A DNA stretch of 64,000 nucleotides. It comes from Rhipicephalus microplus (taxonomy: Eukaryota; Arthropoda; Arachnida; Ixodida; Ixodidae). The stretch spans positions 38,793,771 to 38,857,770 of the forward strand of contig NC_134705.1 of assembly GCF_043290135.1 (NCBI RefSeq). The letters run 5' to 3'. Of this stretch, positions 54,480 through 64,000 are shown in pieces; position 1 is the stretch's first letter, and every line of letters starts with the position of its first letter. Both the position numbers and the translations under genes were made by a program. A model generated the notes under the pieces. That model was not told the origin of the DNA and made no database searches. It saw only the letters and a program-made list of their open reading frames with translations.

Positions 54480-57040
54480 TGGTAATGAGCATCCTATTTA
54501 TAGGCGTCCATATCGGGTGTCGGCGCGGCCGAGCGTCACATTATCCAAAGTGAGGTCGACAAAATGCTCACCAAGGACATAAATGAGTCATCCTGCAGTC
54601 CTTGGGCTTCTCCTGTAGTGCTAGTCTGGAAGAAAGACGGTGCATGGCGTTTCTGCGTGGATTATCGATAGCTAAACAAAAAACCAAGAAAGACGTCTAC
54701 CCTCTACCCAAATAGATGATGCTCTTGATTGCCTCTATGAGTCCTACTATTTTCCTCCTTCATTCCGGCTACTGGCAGATAGAGGTAGATGAAATGGACC
54801 GTGAAAAGACGGCATACATCACCCTGATGGTCTATATCAGTTCAAGGTGATGCCCTTCGGCCTTTGTAACGCTCCAGCCACCTTCGAACGAATAATGAAC
54901 TTCCTGCTCAGATGATTCAAATGGTCAACCTGTTTGTGCTACTTGGACGAAATCATCGTCTTTTCACCAACATTTGAAACTCATATAGAGCGCCTCTCAG
55001 CCGTCCTGCGAATCTTCCGTTGCGCTGGCCTGCAGCTCAACTCGTCTAAATGTCACTTTGGACGTCATCAAATCACAGTGCTTGGCCATTTAGTAGACGC
55101 CAACGGTGTACAACCAGGCCCGGCGAAAATCAGTGCATCAAAAACTTTCCTTTACCAGGATCTGCGAAGGATGTACGCAGCTTTATCGGACTATGTTCCT
55201 ACTTCCGACGCTTCGCGAAAAATTCTGCGCCCATAGCGAGGCCGCTTACGCATCTCCTCAAGAAAGACGTCCCGTTTTCATGGGGCTCCGAAGAGGCTTC
55301 TGCGTTCTCGACTCTCATCACTCTTCTCACTACTCCTCCGATTCTGGCACACTTCAACCCTGCTCCGCCTACGGAAATCCCTACAGATGCAAGTGGACAT
55401 GGCATTGGTGCAGTGCTAACTCAGAAACAACATGGCCATGAATGCGTTATTGCATATGCCAGCCACCTCTTATCCGCCCCTGAACGTAACTATACGATTA
55501 CAGAGTGTGAGTTCTTGGCTCTTGTATGGGCGGTGGCGAAATTTCGACCTTATCTATACGGACGCCCATTTTCGGTAGTTACCGACCACCACGCGCTCTG
55601 GTGGCTCAACTCTTTGAAAGATCCATCAGGCCGCCTTGGTCGCTTGGCTTTGCGCCTGCAAGAGTTTTTCTATTCGGTGGTTTACAAATCTGGTCGCCTA
55701 CACCATGATGCCGATTGCCTCTCCCGATACCCTGTCGACGATTCTGAGGGCACTGACGGAGAACTCTATCTTGTCAGTGTCTGACTTCCTTAATACTGGG
55801 GAAGAACAGAAGCGTGATCCACGGCTGCTTGACATCATCAGCCGTATGGAATCCTCCCAAATGACGCTTCCGTTCGCTACTTTGTCATTCAAAAGGCTGT
55901 GCTATACCATAGCAATTTCCGACCAGACAGGCCCGACCTTCTCATTGTTGTGCCTATGCATTTGCGCCACTGTGTTCTCACCGAACTTCACGATGCTCCC
56001 ACGGCTGGACACCTCGGCGTATCCCGAACATACGAGCGCGTACGGCGCCGTTTCTTCTGGCCAGGCCTTGCTCGCTCGGTACGCCAATACGTCGCCACGT
56101 GTGACCTATTTCAACGTCGTAAAACACCGTCGCTGCTACCCGCTAGCCATCTTCAACCGATTGACATACCCGCGGAATCATTTTACCCTGTTGGGTTAGA
56201 CCTGCTTGGTCCTTTTGCCACATCAACATTGGGAAACAAATGGATAGATGTTATACAGACTACGCTACACGCTACGCTGTTATGGGAGCTCTACCGGCAA
56301 GCTGTGCAACCGACTTCACTTACATCCTGTTACGAGACGTAATATTAATTCAGAGTGCTCCAAGACAGCTTCTCACAGACCGTGGCCGTACATTTCTACC
56401 CCAAGTCATCGCCGGCATTCTGTGTTCTTGTTCCACGCAACACACACTGACAACCGCTTACCACCCTTAAACAAACGGCCTCACGAAACGATTTAACCGC
56501 ACTTCAACAAATATGCTCGCTATGTACGTGTCGCCCGACCGCCGAAACTGGGACCTTGCCTTACCCTACGCAACTATCGCGTATAATTCATCCCGTCACG
56601 ATACAGCGGGCTTTTTGCCAGTCTACTTATTGTACGGAAGAGAGCCGACTTTACCCCTGGACACAGTCATCCCAGCTCACACTTCTTCCACCAGCGGGAA
56701 TGCCCGCGACGCGATCGCACTAGCCTATCATGCCCGTCTGCTCGCTCGCGCTCGGCTGATTGCGTCGCAAACCAACTAATGCCGTAGGTACGATGCGGAA
56801 CATAGAGACGTACATTTCGCTCTCGATACCCTCGTTTTCCTCTGGTCCCCTCAACGTTGGCTGGGCCTATCAGAAAAGCTTCTGCCTCATTACACGAGAC
56901 CCTACCGTATATTGAGTCAAGTAACACCTGTCACCTACGAGATCAGCCTTATCTATCCATCATCATCTACTATGCGGCCCAGTGATATTGTACACGTCTC
57001 GCAGATCAAGCCCTACAAGAATGCGTCAGATAACGACCTT
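54480..57040 (+). pseudogene. RT, RNase H and integrase of the old Ty3/gypsy element
   Basis: RT begins near 54500 with several stops. The catalytic box reads YLDE (54940-54951) instead of YLDD. RNase H (frame 55050-55784): [14 protein letters not shown] and [13 protein letters not shown]. Integrase: HLGVSRTYERVRRRFFWPGL, with CDLFQ where CxxC is usual, VGLDLLGPFATSTLGNKWID, LLTDRGRTF near 56370 and a GREPTLPLD block near 56640. Frame changes near 55130, 55790 and 56260. Inactive on several counts. Confidence 0.84.
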
Positions 57041-57077
57041 TAAAGCACCTGAATGGTGCCTGCGCCACCGGGGGTCA

Positions 57078-57218
57078 TGCTACGTGTCAGTGCATGGAGT
57101 TGAAGAACACAAAGCAGATAGACGGGCGTGAATTGATCTGTGTGGCTGACGCTGCTCGCCTAACCGGCTGTAAATACATCGATGACTACCCCTCCGAGTC
57201 GGTCTCCTTCTCATAACA
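57078..57218 (+). repeat. 3' LTR of the old Ty3/gypsy element
   Basis: 141 bp, preceded by a G-rich stretch (CCGGGGGTCA) that is a weak polypurine tract, followed by TTATAT. Confidence 0.92.
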
Positions 57219-57224
57219 TTATAT

Positions 57225-57872
57225 ACTTCATCGACGCCTTGATTCCGCAGCGTCTGCATGAGGGCTGATATTTCTACTGAATCAAACGCCTTCTAGTAAT
57301 CTATGAAAGCTATGTATGGTTATATTCTGAGCATTTTTCTATTACCTGATTGATAGTATGAATGTGGACGATTGTTGAGTAGCCTGTTCGAAATTCTGCT
57401 TGTTCTTTTGGTTGATTGAATTCTAATGTTTTCTTTACTCTGTTAGCAATTACCTTTGTAAATAACTTGTTTACTACAGAGAGCAAGCTCATCGGCCTGT
57501 AATTCTTCAAGTCCTTGTCATTTTCTTTCTTATGTATTAAGATGATGTTAGCGTTCTTCCGAGAATCAGGTACTCCTTCCGTCAGGAGACACCTCGTAAA
57601 CAGGGTGGCTAGGTTTTCTAACACAATCTGTTCTCCATCTTTCAGCAGATCTGATGTTACCTGATCCTCACCAGCAGCTTTGCCTCTTTGCATGCTCTCC
57701 AGAGCTTTTCTGACTTCTTCTATCATTACTGTTGGGGTGTTATCACGATTACTGCTAGTTCTTATAGTATTAAGGTAGTGGTTGTCACAGCTACTGTACA
57801 GATCTCTGTAAAACTCCTCCGCTATTTTAACTATCCTATTCATATTGGTAGTTATTTTGCCTTCTTTGTCCC
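57225..57872 (-). pseudogene. RTE-type LINE, N-terminal half of RT
   Basis: Frame from 57843: MNRIVKIAEEFYRDLYSS, KALESMQRGKAAGEDQVTSD, ANIILIHKKENDKDLKNYRP and SLLSVVNKLFTKVIANR, the RT fingers of RTE elements. The end reads GVDEVY at the junction, which continues as INILKEIYRG after the old Ty3/gypsy element. A frameshift or stop lies near 57310. The upstream piece at 62392-62540 supplies the preceding DKEGKITTN context. Confidence 0.85.
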
Positions 57873-58099
57873 TGTTGCGAACTGAACTCTCCTACTTCTA
57901 CGTCCCCCCCTTTTCCCCCCTTCGTGTTTCTGTCGATGGCTGAAGCGATAGCCATTCCCGCCCCCCCTTTTCCCCCTCTCCCTGCTTCGTAGATGAAGCT
58001 ACAAAAGAAGCTTGCGCGAAACAATAAACGTTCACTCGTTGCCCTAGTCTGCGGTTGTCTGCGTATGCTTGCCGTGGCTGCCCGGCTAGCTATGTAACA
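57873..58099 (+). repeat. 5' LTR of the intact Ty3/gypsy element
   Basis: 227 bp, TGTTGCGA...TGTAACA. It contains long C runs and a polyadenylation signal AATAAA at 58023-58028. The element's promoter is expected in here, but I see no clear TATA box. Confidence 0.95.
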
Positions 58100-58100
58100 G

Positions 58101-58118
58101 TGGCGACGAAGTCGGTTT
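58101..58118 (+). promoter_or_regulatory. Primer-binding site of the intact Ty3/gypsy element
   Basis: TGGCGACGAAGTCGG starts one base after the LTR, with the TGG that pairs with a tRNA CCA end. The tRNA is not identified. Confidence 0.75.
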
Positions 58119-58181
58119 TCGCTACCCACGGTACCTGACGGACTACGAGTCCTGGCGTCAGACGAACGAGGACCGACCACG

Positions 58182-61100
58182 ATGGCCTCCCTGCAGTTGC
58201 CGGATTACGACGAAACGAAAGATAAGTGGAAGCCTTACCTCGTCAGAGCAGAAGCGTATTTCGAGGCGAACAGTGTAACGGACCCGGCTAAGAAGCGAGC
58301 ACTACTAGTTTCGGCGTTGTCTAGTAAGACGGTCGAGGTGCTAGCCGGCAGAGTAGCCCCGCGTGCACCAAATGAACTGACATACAAGGAAGTCGTTCAG
58401 AGCTTGAATGAGTATTATGACCCTAAGAAGCACGAGATAACGGAAAGCTACAAGTTCTTCAATCGCTCACAACTTCCAGGCGAAAGCGTTAGCGCATTTC
58501 TCGTTGCTATTCGCCGAATAGCAGACAACTGCAATTTCGGCACGTCTCTTGACCGCATGCTTCGGGATCGCATTGTCTGCGGCGTACGCTCCGTGGCACT
58601 GAGGAAACAGATGTTGGCAAAAAAGGATTTAACGCTAGAAGAAGCCGAAGCATTGGCACTGTCTGTCGAAGCAGCTGAAAATGGTGCCGAAAGCATGACC
58701 TCAGAAGCTACGCCCTTGCTTAAGCTACGCGCGTCCGAGGCCAACACTGTTAAAACATCTCCGACTCGGCACGCGGCACAGCATTGTGATAGATGCGGAA
58801 GCAGCAAACACGACGGCAACAGCTGTCGTTGGATTAGAGCAAGGTGTTATCGCTGCGGACGGCATGGGCATCTCGCAAAGATGTGCCGCACAACCGCCAG
58901 TAAGAGCCGCGTCGCAACGCATGCAGTGGAGGGAAGAGCTTTGACTCTCGAAGAAGCCGTAACTGAAGACGACGATAAGGACGAGACACATATATGGACC
59001 TTACTTTCTGCACGAAAAAGCCGCCTCGAGCCGCCGATAAGGCGCAGTTTTTCATGGAATGGCGTACAACTTACAATGGAAGTAGATACTGGCTCGCCTG
59101 TCTGCGTAATTTCCAAAAACGTGTTTGACAAGCATCGCGAACAGTGGCCAGCGCTTAAACCTTCTCAGGTGAAGTTGTCATGCTACGTTGGACCACTCCC
59201 AGTGATGGGGGAATTGCAACTTTGTGTGCAATACAGGGCCGTCTCAGTTTACTGCCGTCTTATTGTACTGAACTGCTCGGGACCTAACCTGTGTGGCCGG
59301 GATCTGATTTCCTTGCTCCACAGAGCGGGGGTTCCAGTTTTGCAGCCGTCGGCACAAGACTTGCTACACTCAACGCCAGAACCCGCTGGGGCAGTTCACA
59401 ACATTGTCGACGACTACCACGACGTCTTCTCCAAGGATCTTGGCCTGATCAAGGGGCCTCCAGCCACATTGCAGCTGAAAGAGGGAGCGGTGCCGAAATT
59501 CTGTAAGGCAAGATCCATACCTTACGCTCTAAGGGACAGGGTGACGCAAGAACTGGACAGGCTGGTAGCCATCGGTGTACTTTCACCAGTCCAACATTCC
59601 GATTGGGCCACTCCCATCGTGCCGGTACTTAAGAAAGACGGAACTGTTAGAATTTGTGGTGACTTCAAAGCCACCCTAAATCCAGCCTGTACAGTTGAGC
59701 AGTACCCTCTCCCAGTGATTGAAGACATGTTTGCATCTCTAAACGGCGGGGAGTATTTTAGCATTCTTGATTTGCGAGATGCCTATAATCAAGTTCCTTT
59801 GGATGAAGCCGCAAGGAAGCTCTGCGTCATTAACACGCACAGAGGCTTGTTTTCGTATAATAGGCTTCCCTTCGGAATATCCTCTGCTCCGGCTATTTTT
59901 CAAAGAAAAATGGATGCAATACTGTCAGGTTTGCCAGGGGTTCAGGCTTACCTTGATGATGTACTGGTTTCGGAGGCTCGTGGCGATGGGAGTGAACGCC
60001 TGAAGAGTGTGTTGCAACGGTTCCGTGAACACGGAGTTAAGCTAAGGTCTGATAAGTGCAGCTTTAGACAGCCTTCTGTCACATATCTCGGCCATCGGAT
60101 AGACAGAGAGGGCCTTCATCCCACAGAGAAAAATTTGGAAGCGATCGCTCAGGCACCTCGCCCACAGAACGTGGCGGAGCTGCGTTCCTTTTTAGGAATG
60201 CTGACGTTTTATGCCAAATTTCTTCCAAATATGTCCACTCTACTTTCTCCGCTCAACAAACTTTTGGAGAAGGGCACAGTATGGCAGTGGGGGCGGCAAC
60301 AAGAAGCTGCCTTTGAGAAAGCAAAAGACAGCCTAATGCAAGCTCAGGTTCTTGTTCAATTTGACCCGTTGAAAGAGTTGAAGCTCGAATGTGATGCTTC
60401 CCCTTACGGTGTGGGCGCGGCGCTTTTTCACACGAGTAACGGCATGCCAAAACCCATTGGGTTCCGGTCCCGTACACTGACGGCCGCCGAGAAAAATTAC
60501 TCTCAGCTGGAAAGAGAGGCCCTGGCTTTAGTGTTTGGCGTCACTAAGTTTCGTGATTACCTTTTAGGTCGCCAATTCACTCTCGTGACGGACCACCAGC
60601 CCCTCTTGAGCTTGTTGCAATCCGACCGCCCGACGCCACCCCTGGCTGCAGCACGTATCCAGCGCTGGGCACTGTACTTGGGTGGCTACCGCTACAAGCT
60701 GCAATACACGCCGGGAAAACAGTTGCTCAACGCGGACGCCCTGAGCAGGCTGCCACTGCGGTCTACGGAGGCTGATGACGTGGGTGAGCCACCGGAATAT
60801 GTCCTCGCTCTGGATAATTTTGACGATGGCGTTATCACAACACGGGAGCTACAGCAGCTATCGGCCACAGACCCCGCAGTAACGGCGGTAAAGAATTGTA
60901 TATTACATGGCTGGCCCAAAAGTGCAAAACAGCTGGAGGAAACGATGCGGCCGTTTTTCGACCGCAAACTAGAACTGTCCGTAGCCCATGGTCTAGTGTA
61001 TTGGGGGCATCGCGTAGTGATACCGGAAAAAGCGCGGGACCGTCTTTTGAAACTGTTGCACGAGACCCACCAAGGCTCGTCAGGAATGAAAGCAGTGGCA

Positions 61101-62153
61101 AGGTCAAAATTTTGGTGGCCCCGACTAGACCGCGATATTGAAGCGCTTTCAGCCGGCTGCACGAACTGTGCCCAAAACATGCCAATGCCGGCAGCGGCAC
61201 CACCAGTAAACTGGCCGAAAACCAATGAAAAATGGTCGCGGCTACATGTCGATTTTGCCGGACCCATAGCAGGCAAGATGATTCTAGTTGCAGTAGATGC
61301 CCATACCAAGTGGATAGAAGCCGTGCCAGTAAAGCATGCCACCACAACAAGCACAATCACCTGTCTGCGCGCCATGTTCAGTCGATTCGGCGTCCCGCGA
61401 ACCATTGTTTCGGATAATGGGACACAGTTTTCTAGCCAGGATTTTGCTACGTTCGTGGCAAAGAACAACATAATGCATCTGAAAACGGCGCCTTTTCATC
61501 CACAGTCTAATGGAGCGGCAGAACGAGCAGTGCGTACAATAAAGGATGGACTTCGGAAGATGAGGGAGGGTAATTTGGAGGACAACCTTGTGCGGCTCCT
61601 GTTCAACTACAGGAGAACACCACAGAAGACGGGAAAATCTCCGTCAGAATTGCTGCTAGGGTTCCAGTTACGTTCACGATTGGATGCGTGTTTTCCCTCA
61701 ACTGTTGCAGACTCGCCGCCGGCATCAGATGACTGGGTGGTCCCCATAGAAAGCAACGTGTACGTGCGGAACTACGGTGTCGGAGAAAAGTGGACACCAG
61801 GGCGTGTGCAGTCCACTGCAGGATCCCGAATGGTGACCGTCCAAACTCCTCATTCTGTAGTCAGACGCCACGTTGACCAAGTGCGCCCTCGACAAGCATC
61901 GCAGTCCCCATCGCCGGGCTCTGCATCCTTATCAGAGTCTAATATGTCCATGCTGCCGAAACGATCGCCGGGGCCCTCAACTACAAGCTCCACCGTGCTG
62001 CCTCCAGAAGCGCTCACTACCGCAAGCCCCCACGACCATCCAGTGCCAACCATGCCACAGGCCGGTCCTACACAAGCGGCGACCCCAAGCGCGGAACCAG
62101 TGCTTCGGCGTTCTACCAGACAACGCAAGCCAGTACAACGGTTCCATTTTTAA
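58182..62153 (+). CDS. Gag-Pol polyprotein of the intact Ty3/gypsy element
   Basis: 1323 residues, uninterrupted. Gag capsid occupies about 1-190 and two nucleocapsid knuckles follow (CDRCGSSKHDGNSC from 202, CYRCGRHGHLAKMC from 222). Protease active site DTGS starts at 302. RT spans about 440-640 with LPFGISSAPAIFQRKM and YLDD at 590-593. RNase H has CDASPYGVGAAL (Asp 738) and TDHQPLLSLL. Integrase has a His-His-Cys-Cys finger (His 960, His 964, Cys 993, Cys 996) and the D,D-35-E triad (Asp 1024, Asp 1078, Glu 1114, spacing exactly 35). The Pro/Ser-rich C-terminus ends RRSTRQRKPVQRFHF. The start is the first ATG after the primer site in this frame. Gag and pol share one frame, so gag must be released by protease or made in another way. 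It should make particles, copy its RNA to DNA and integrate it. Confidence 0.95.
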   Translation: MASLQLPDYDETKDKWKPYLVRAEAYFEANSVTDPAKKRALLVSALSSKTVEVLAGRVAPRAPNELTYKEVVQSLNEYYDPKKHEITESYKFFNRSQLPGESVSAFLVAIRRIADNCNFGTSLDRMLRDRIVCGVRSVALRKQMLAKKDLTLEEAEALALSVEAAENGAESMTSEATPLLKLRASEANTVKTSPTRHAAQHCDRCGSSKHDGNSCRWIRARCYRCGRHGHLAKMCRTTASKSRVATHAVEGRALTLEEAVTEDDDKDETHIWTLLSARKSRLEPPIRRSFSWNGVQLTMEVDTGSPVCVISKNVFDKHREQWPALKPSQVKLSCYVGPLPVMGELQLCVQYRAVSVYCRLIVLNCSGPNLCGRDLISLLHRAGVPVLQPSAQDLLHSTPEPAGAVHNIVDDYHDVFSKDLGLIKGPPATLQLKEGAVPKFCKARSIPYALRDRVTQELDRLVAIGVLSPVQHSDWATPIVPVLKKDGTVRICGDFKATLNPACTVEQYPLPVIEDMFASLNGGEYFSILDLRDAYNQVPLDEAARKLCVINTHRGLFSYNRLPFGISSAPAIFQRKMDAILSGLPGVQAYLDDVLVSEARGDGSERLKSVLQRFREHGVKLRSDKCSFRQPSVTYLGHRIDREGLHPTEKNLEAIAQAPRPQNVAELRSFLGMLTFYAKFLPNMSTLLSPLNKLLEKGTVWQWGRQQEAAFEKAKDSLMQAQVLVQFDPLKELKLECDASPYGVGAALFHTSNGMPKPIGFRSRTLTAAEKNYSQLEREALALVFGVTKFRDYLLGRQFTLVTDHQPLLSLLQSDRPTPPLAAARIQRWALYLGGYRYKLQYTPGKQLLNADALSRLPLRSTEADDVGEPPEYVLALDNFDDGVITTRELQQLSATDPAVTAVKNCILHGWPKSAKQLEETMRPFFDRKLELSVAHGLVYWGHRVVIPEKARDRLLKLLHETHQGSSGMKAVARSKFWWPRLDRDIEALSAGCTNCAQNMPMPAAAPPVNWPKTNEKWSRLHVDFAGPIAGKMILVAVDAHTKWIEAVPVKHATTTSTITCLRAMFSRFGVPRTIVSDNGTQFSSQDFATFVAKNNIMHLKTAPFHPQSNGAAERAVRTIKDGLRKMREGNLEDNLVRLLFNYRRTPQKTGKSPSELLLGFQLRSRLDACFPSTVADSPPASDDWVVPIESNVYVRNYGVGEKWTPGRVQSTAGSRMVTVQTPHSVVRRHVDQVRPRQASQSPSPGSASLSESNMSMLPKRSPGPSTTSSTVLPPEALTTASPHDHPVPTMPQAGPTQAATPSAEPVLRRSTRQRKPVQRFHF

Positions 62154-62164
62154 GAAGAGAGAAG
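62152..62164 (+). promoter_or_regulatory. Polypurine tract of the intact Ty3/gypsy element
   Basis: AAGAAGAGAGAAG directly before the 3' LTR. It overlaps the gag-pol stop codon (TAA 62151-62153). This is the expected primer for plus-strand DNA synthesis. Confidence 0.88.
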
Positions 62165-62391
62165 TGTTGCGAACTGAACTCTCCTACTTCTACGTCCCCC
62201 CCTTTTCCCCCCTTCGTGTTTCTGTCGATGGCTGAAGCGATAGCCATTCCCGCCCCCCCTTTTCCCCCTCTCCCTGCTTCGTAGATGAAGCTACAAAAGA
62301 AGCTTGCGCGAAACAATAAACGTTCACTCGTTGCCCTAGTCTGCGGTTGTCTGCGTATGCTTGCCGTGGCTGCCCGGCTAGCTATGTAACA
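62165..62391 (+). repeat. 3' LTR of the intact Ty3/gypsy element
   Basis: 227 bp, identical to the 5' LTR, followed by GTCCC. Confidence 0.95.
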
Positions 62392-62687
62392 GTCCCTTAG
62401 TGCATACATGCGATTTTAGCGTATCCCAAGTTTCCTCTTCACTGCTTTGACGCTTCCTTCGTTTTTCAGAACGTGTTCAATTCTTTCCGTTCAATTCTTG
62501 TAGCTTAGTGACCATTAACTTTAGGCAGCTTGCTGGGAAAAAAAACAGAGAGATAAGCATGTTACAACAGCGCAGCCTGTAATTTTTTGTTTCATTTCTG
62601 TTGCATTTTCAATGTTATCACAACATGAGCGAAAAAGTTGCTGACTTTTGAACAGAGTGCCATTGCGATGTTTTGCTTTGCACGCAG

Positions 62688-62917
62688 GCGGTCGTCACCA
62701 GGCAACACAACGTGTGTCACCAGAAGACGCCCTGCTACACCACTATCGCATCTGTGAGTTCGGAGGCTTCGACTGTGTCAAGCAACCTTCCATAGTGGAT
62801 CGCTCGGCCCTGCGCTTCAACACCTCACTGCTCGAGCGTGTGAACAGCGTCTGCGCACAGGCTTTCCCGGATGTTGGACGCTGTCCTAAAGCTCCAGGCC
62901 TAGGAAGCCCTTGGTGA
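62688..62917 (+). CDS. Glycosyltransferase family 92 protein, coding exon 3 of 3
   Basis: Acceptor CACGCAG|GC at 62681-62687. The exon completes codon 441 and encodes residues 442-516, with TGA at 62915-62917. It holds the C-terminal GT92 motif DALLHHYRICEFGG with Cys residues nearby, then SIVDRSALRFNTSLLERVNSVC, as expected for this family. Exon lengths 917, 404 and 230 sum to 1551, divisible by three. The exon lies 296 bases after the intact retrotransposon, which has not damaged the splice site. Confidence 0.9.
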
Positions 62918-64000
62918 CCGTTACCGAAGTGGAAAGATCTCTATGGTCGAGAACGTGTTCGAGCACCAATAGCGTTTTCTGTATACCGAGAGTCGCAGCG
63001 TATAGAAAAAGAAGGCGGTTGTGAAGCGCGGAGTTACTAATTAAAAAGATGTAGATTGGTGGTGCAGTAATTTTTTTTTGCCATTGGTGCCCACATTTGT
63101 CTCCTCAGAAGTGACCACATTAAAAAAATGGTCGAGCGATTCCAACGCACAGGATTTGCAATTGTCCATAGGTGATTGTTGATCTAATGTGACAAAATTG
63201 CAGTCAGGCTGACACTATTGCTTGGCTCACAACTTCAGAAATAAGAAGCGTCTCACTTTTGCAACCTGCCCGTATATAAGAGCGGTTGGAAGAATCCTTT
63301 ATTTTACCGATGCAGACTTTCTTGCTGCTGTCCTACGATGATTTTCTGTGGAAAATAACGAAGTAACAGCTACATAAGAAATTCACACCCTTTTTTGCTC
63401 CTGAGAGCTGCACATAATAATTGCACTCCCTGTTGCACAGGAAAGTGACATTGCAGAAAAAAAAACGATGAAATGTTAGGTAGGTCACATAAGTTTTTTA
63501 CTTTTGTCAGTATTAGTATGAGGAAAAAAAGGTTTCAAGATAAAGGTGATCTTTGGCGATGCTTCTGTCCTTATTCAAGATAACGGCACGGGAAATTTTC
63601 TTCTTCTTTGATTCCGGTTGAACCATTTTAGGTATACCTGTGTACCACCCGTGCCCAGAAACATGCATTAGCGACTGAATTGATTTAGAGAAATTACCTG
63701 AAATATTGGGATAAAATAATAGGTGCCCCCCAGCACCTTCTCAAGAAACCATATAGAAGATTCACATAATGCATTATTGCTTAAAGAATTCACTGCCGCA
63801 AAACGTTTTCGAATTCATCTAGAATGAGCAAAATGCAAGATTTGTATCGCCCTTCAATTGCATTGTCACTTCTCTTTCCTATGATATTGCTGGTAACTAA
63901 GCAGGAAGAGATGTCATCGGGCAAAAAACGTCACGCGCAGCTCGTGTCATATTTTCAGTCAATAGGTATGCCCCGTCATTGTTCGAAATGTTATGATTTT
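62918..64000 (+). other. 3' UTR and downstream sequence
   Basis: The 3' UTR starts at 62918. ATTAAA at 63040-63045 is a possible polyadenylation signal, about 120 bases after the stop; the true end of the mRNA is not known. The rest is AT-rich with no recognised element. Confidence 0.5.

Larger units (their letters stand above)
52156..57218 (+). mobile_element. Old Ty3/gypsy element inserted in the RTE LINE
   Basis: LTRs of 141 bp at 52156-52296 and 57078-57218 (TGCTACGT...TAACA) differ at 14 positions by my count, about 10%. TTATAT at 52150-52155 and 57219-57224 is the target duplication. Order: gag, protease, RT, RNase H, integrase. All coding parts are damaged. Confidence 0.9.
57873..62391 (+). 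mobile_element. Intact young Ty3/gypsy LTR retrotransposon
   Basis: 4,519 bp. The two 227 bp LTRs are identical base for base. GTCCC at 57868-57872 and 62392-62396 is the 5 bp target duplication. Primer site, one gag-pol frame of 1323 residues and polypurine tract are all in place. It has inserted into the RTE LINE, and excising it rejoins that LINE. No envelope-like ORF is present. The single fused gag-pol frame is a feature of some invertebrate Ty3/gypsy lineages such as Mag-like ones; the lineage call is tentative. Confidence 0.95.
51138..62540 (-). mobile_element. RTE-type LINE, minus strand, in three pieces around two LTR elements
   Basis: Pieces at 51138-52155, 57219-57872 and 62392-62540 join in order on the minus strand into one RTE-like ORF, ending in a (GGT/GAT)n-type tail at 51138-51187. 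The two junctions are exact: Ty3/gypsy elements with 6 bp and 5 bp target duplications. The 5' end near 62540 is a truncation. There is no RNase H, as expected for RTE. Confidence 0.87.

Noticed and set aside
60692..61471. 259-codon minus-strand open frame
   Set aside because: It lies entirely antisense to the intact gag-pol frame and shows no family resemblance. A shadow of the real frame.
57873..62391. Endogenous retrovirus with envelope
   Set aside because: The only frame is gag-pol. The space between its stop and the 3' LTR is 11 bases, so there is no room for an envelope gene.

Overview
The window looks like nuclear DNA of a hard tick, probably a metastriate ixodid. The evidence is a GT92-type glycosyltransferase gene with animal splice signals, a tRNA-headed SINE in several copies that resembles the tick SINE called Ruka, and a dense mix of LINE, Penelope and Ty3/gypsy elements. 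I see no prokaryotic, organellar or CRISPR features. The species is an inference.

One host gene is visible, on the + strand across almost the whole window. Its three coding exons (141-1057, 15387-15790, 62688-62917) join with matching phases into 516 codons ending in TGA. The product is a predicted type II Golgi membrane protein with a glycosyltransferase family 92 domain. Intron 1 is about 14.3 kb and intron 2 about 46.9 kb. Nearly everything else is mobile DNA inside these introns.

Intron 1: a Penelope-like element (2166-9693) split by an I-type LINE with a 12 bp target duplication, then a SINE between AT microsatellites, then a decayed minus-strand Ty3/gypsy element (10018-14985). Intron 2, left to right: a minus-strand LINE (17345-21790) split by a plus-strand LINE (18073-19889); SINEs and diverged direct repeats (22.3-23.1 kb); a CR1-like LINE carrying a small gag-only LTR element (23.6-26.1 kb); a patchwork of unclassified repeats in both orientations (26.5-35.5 kb); a nearly full-length LINE holding a 1.04 kb terminal-inverted-repeat element (35.5-42.1 kb); a second I-type LINE (43.1-48.4 kb); a diverged duplication (48.7-50.3 kb); and an RTE-type LINE (51.1-62.5 kb) hit twice by Ty3/gypsy elements.

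The second of those two, at 57873-62391, has identical 227 bp LTRs, a 5 bp target duplication and one uninterrupted 1323-residue gag-pol frame with every catalytic residue I checked in place. It is the youngest insertion here and the only mobile element that looks capable of moving. The nesting gives a relative order of insertion. Apart from the host gene and this element, all coding sequences found are broken.
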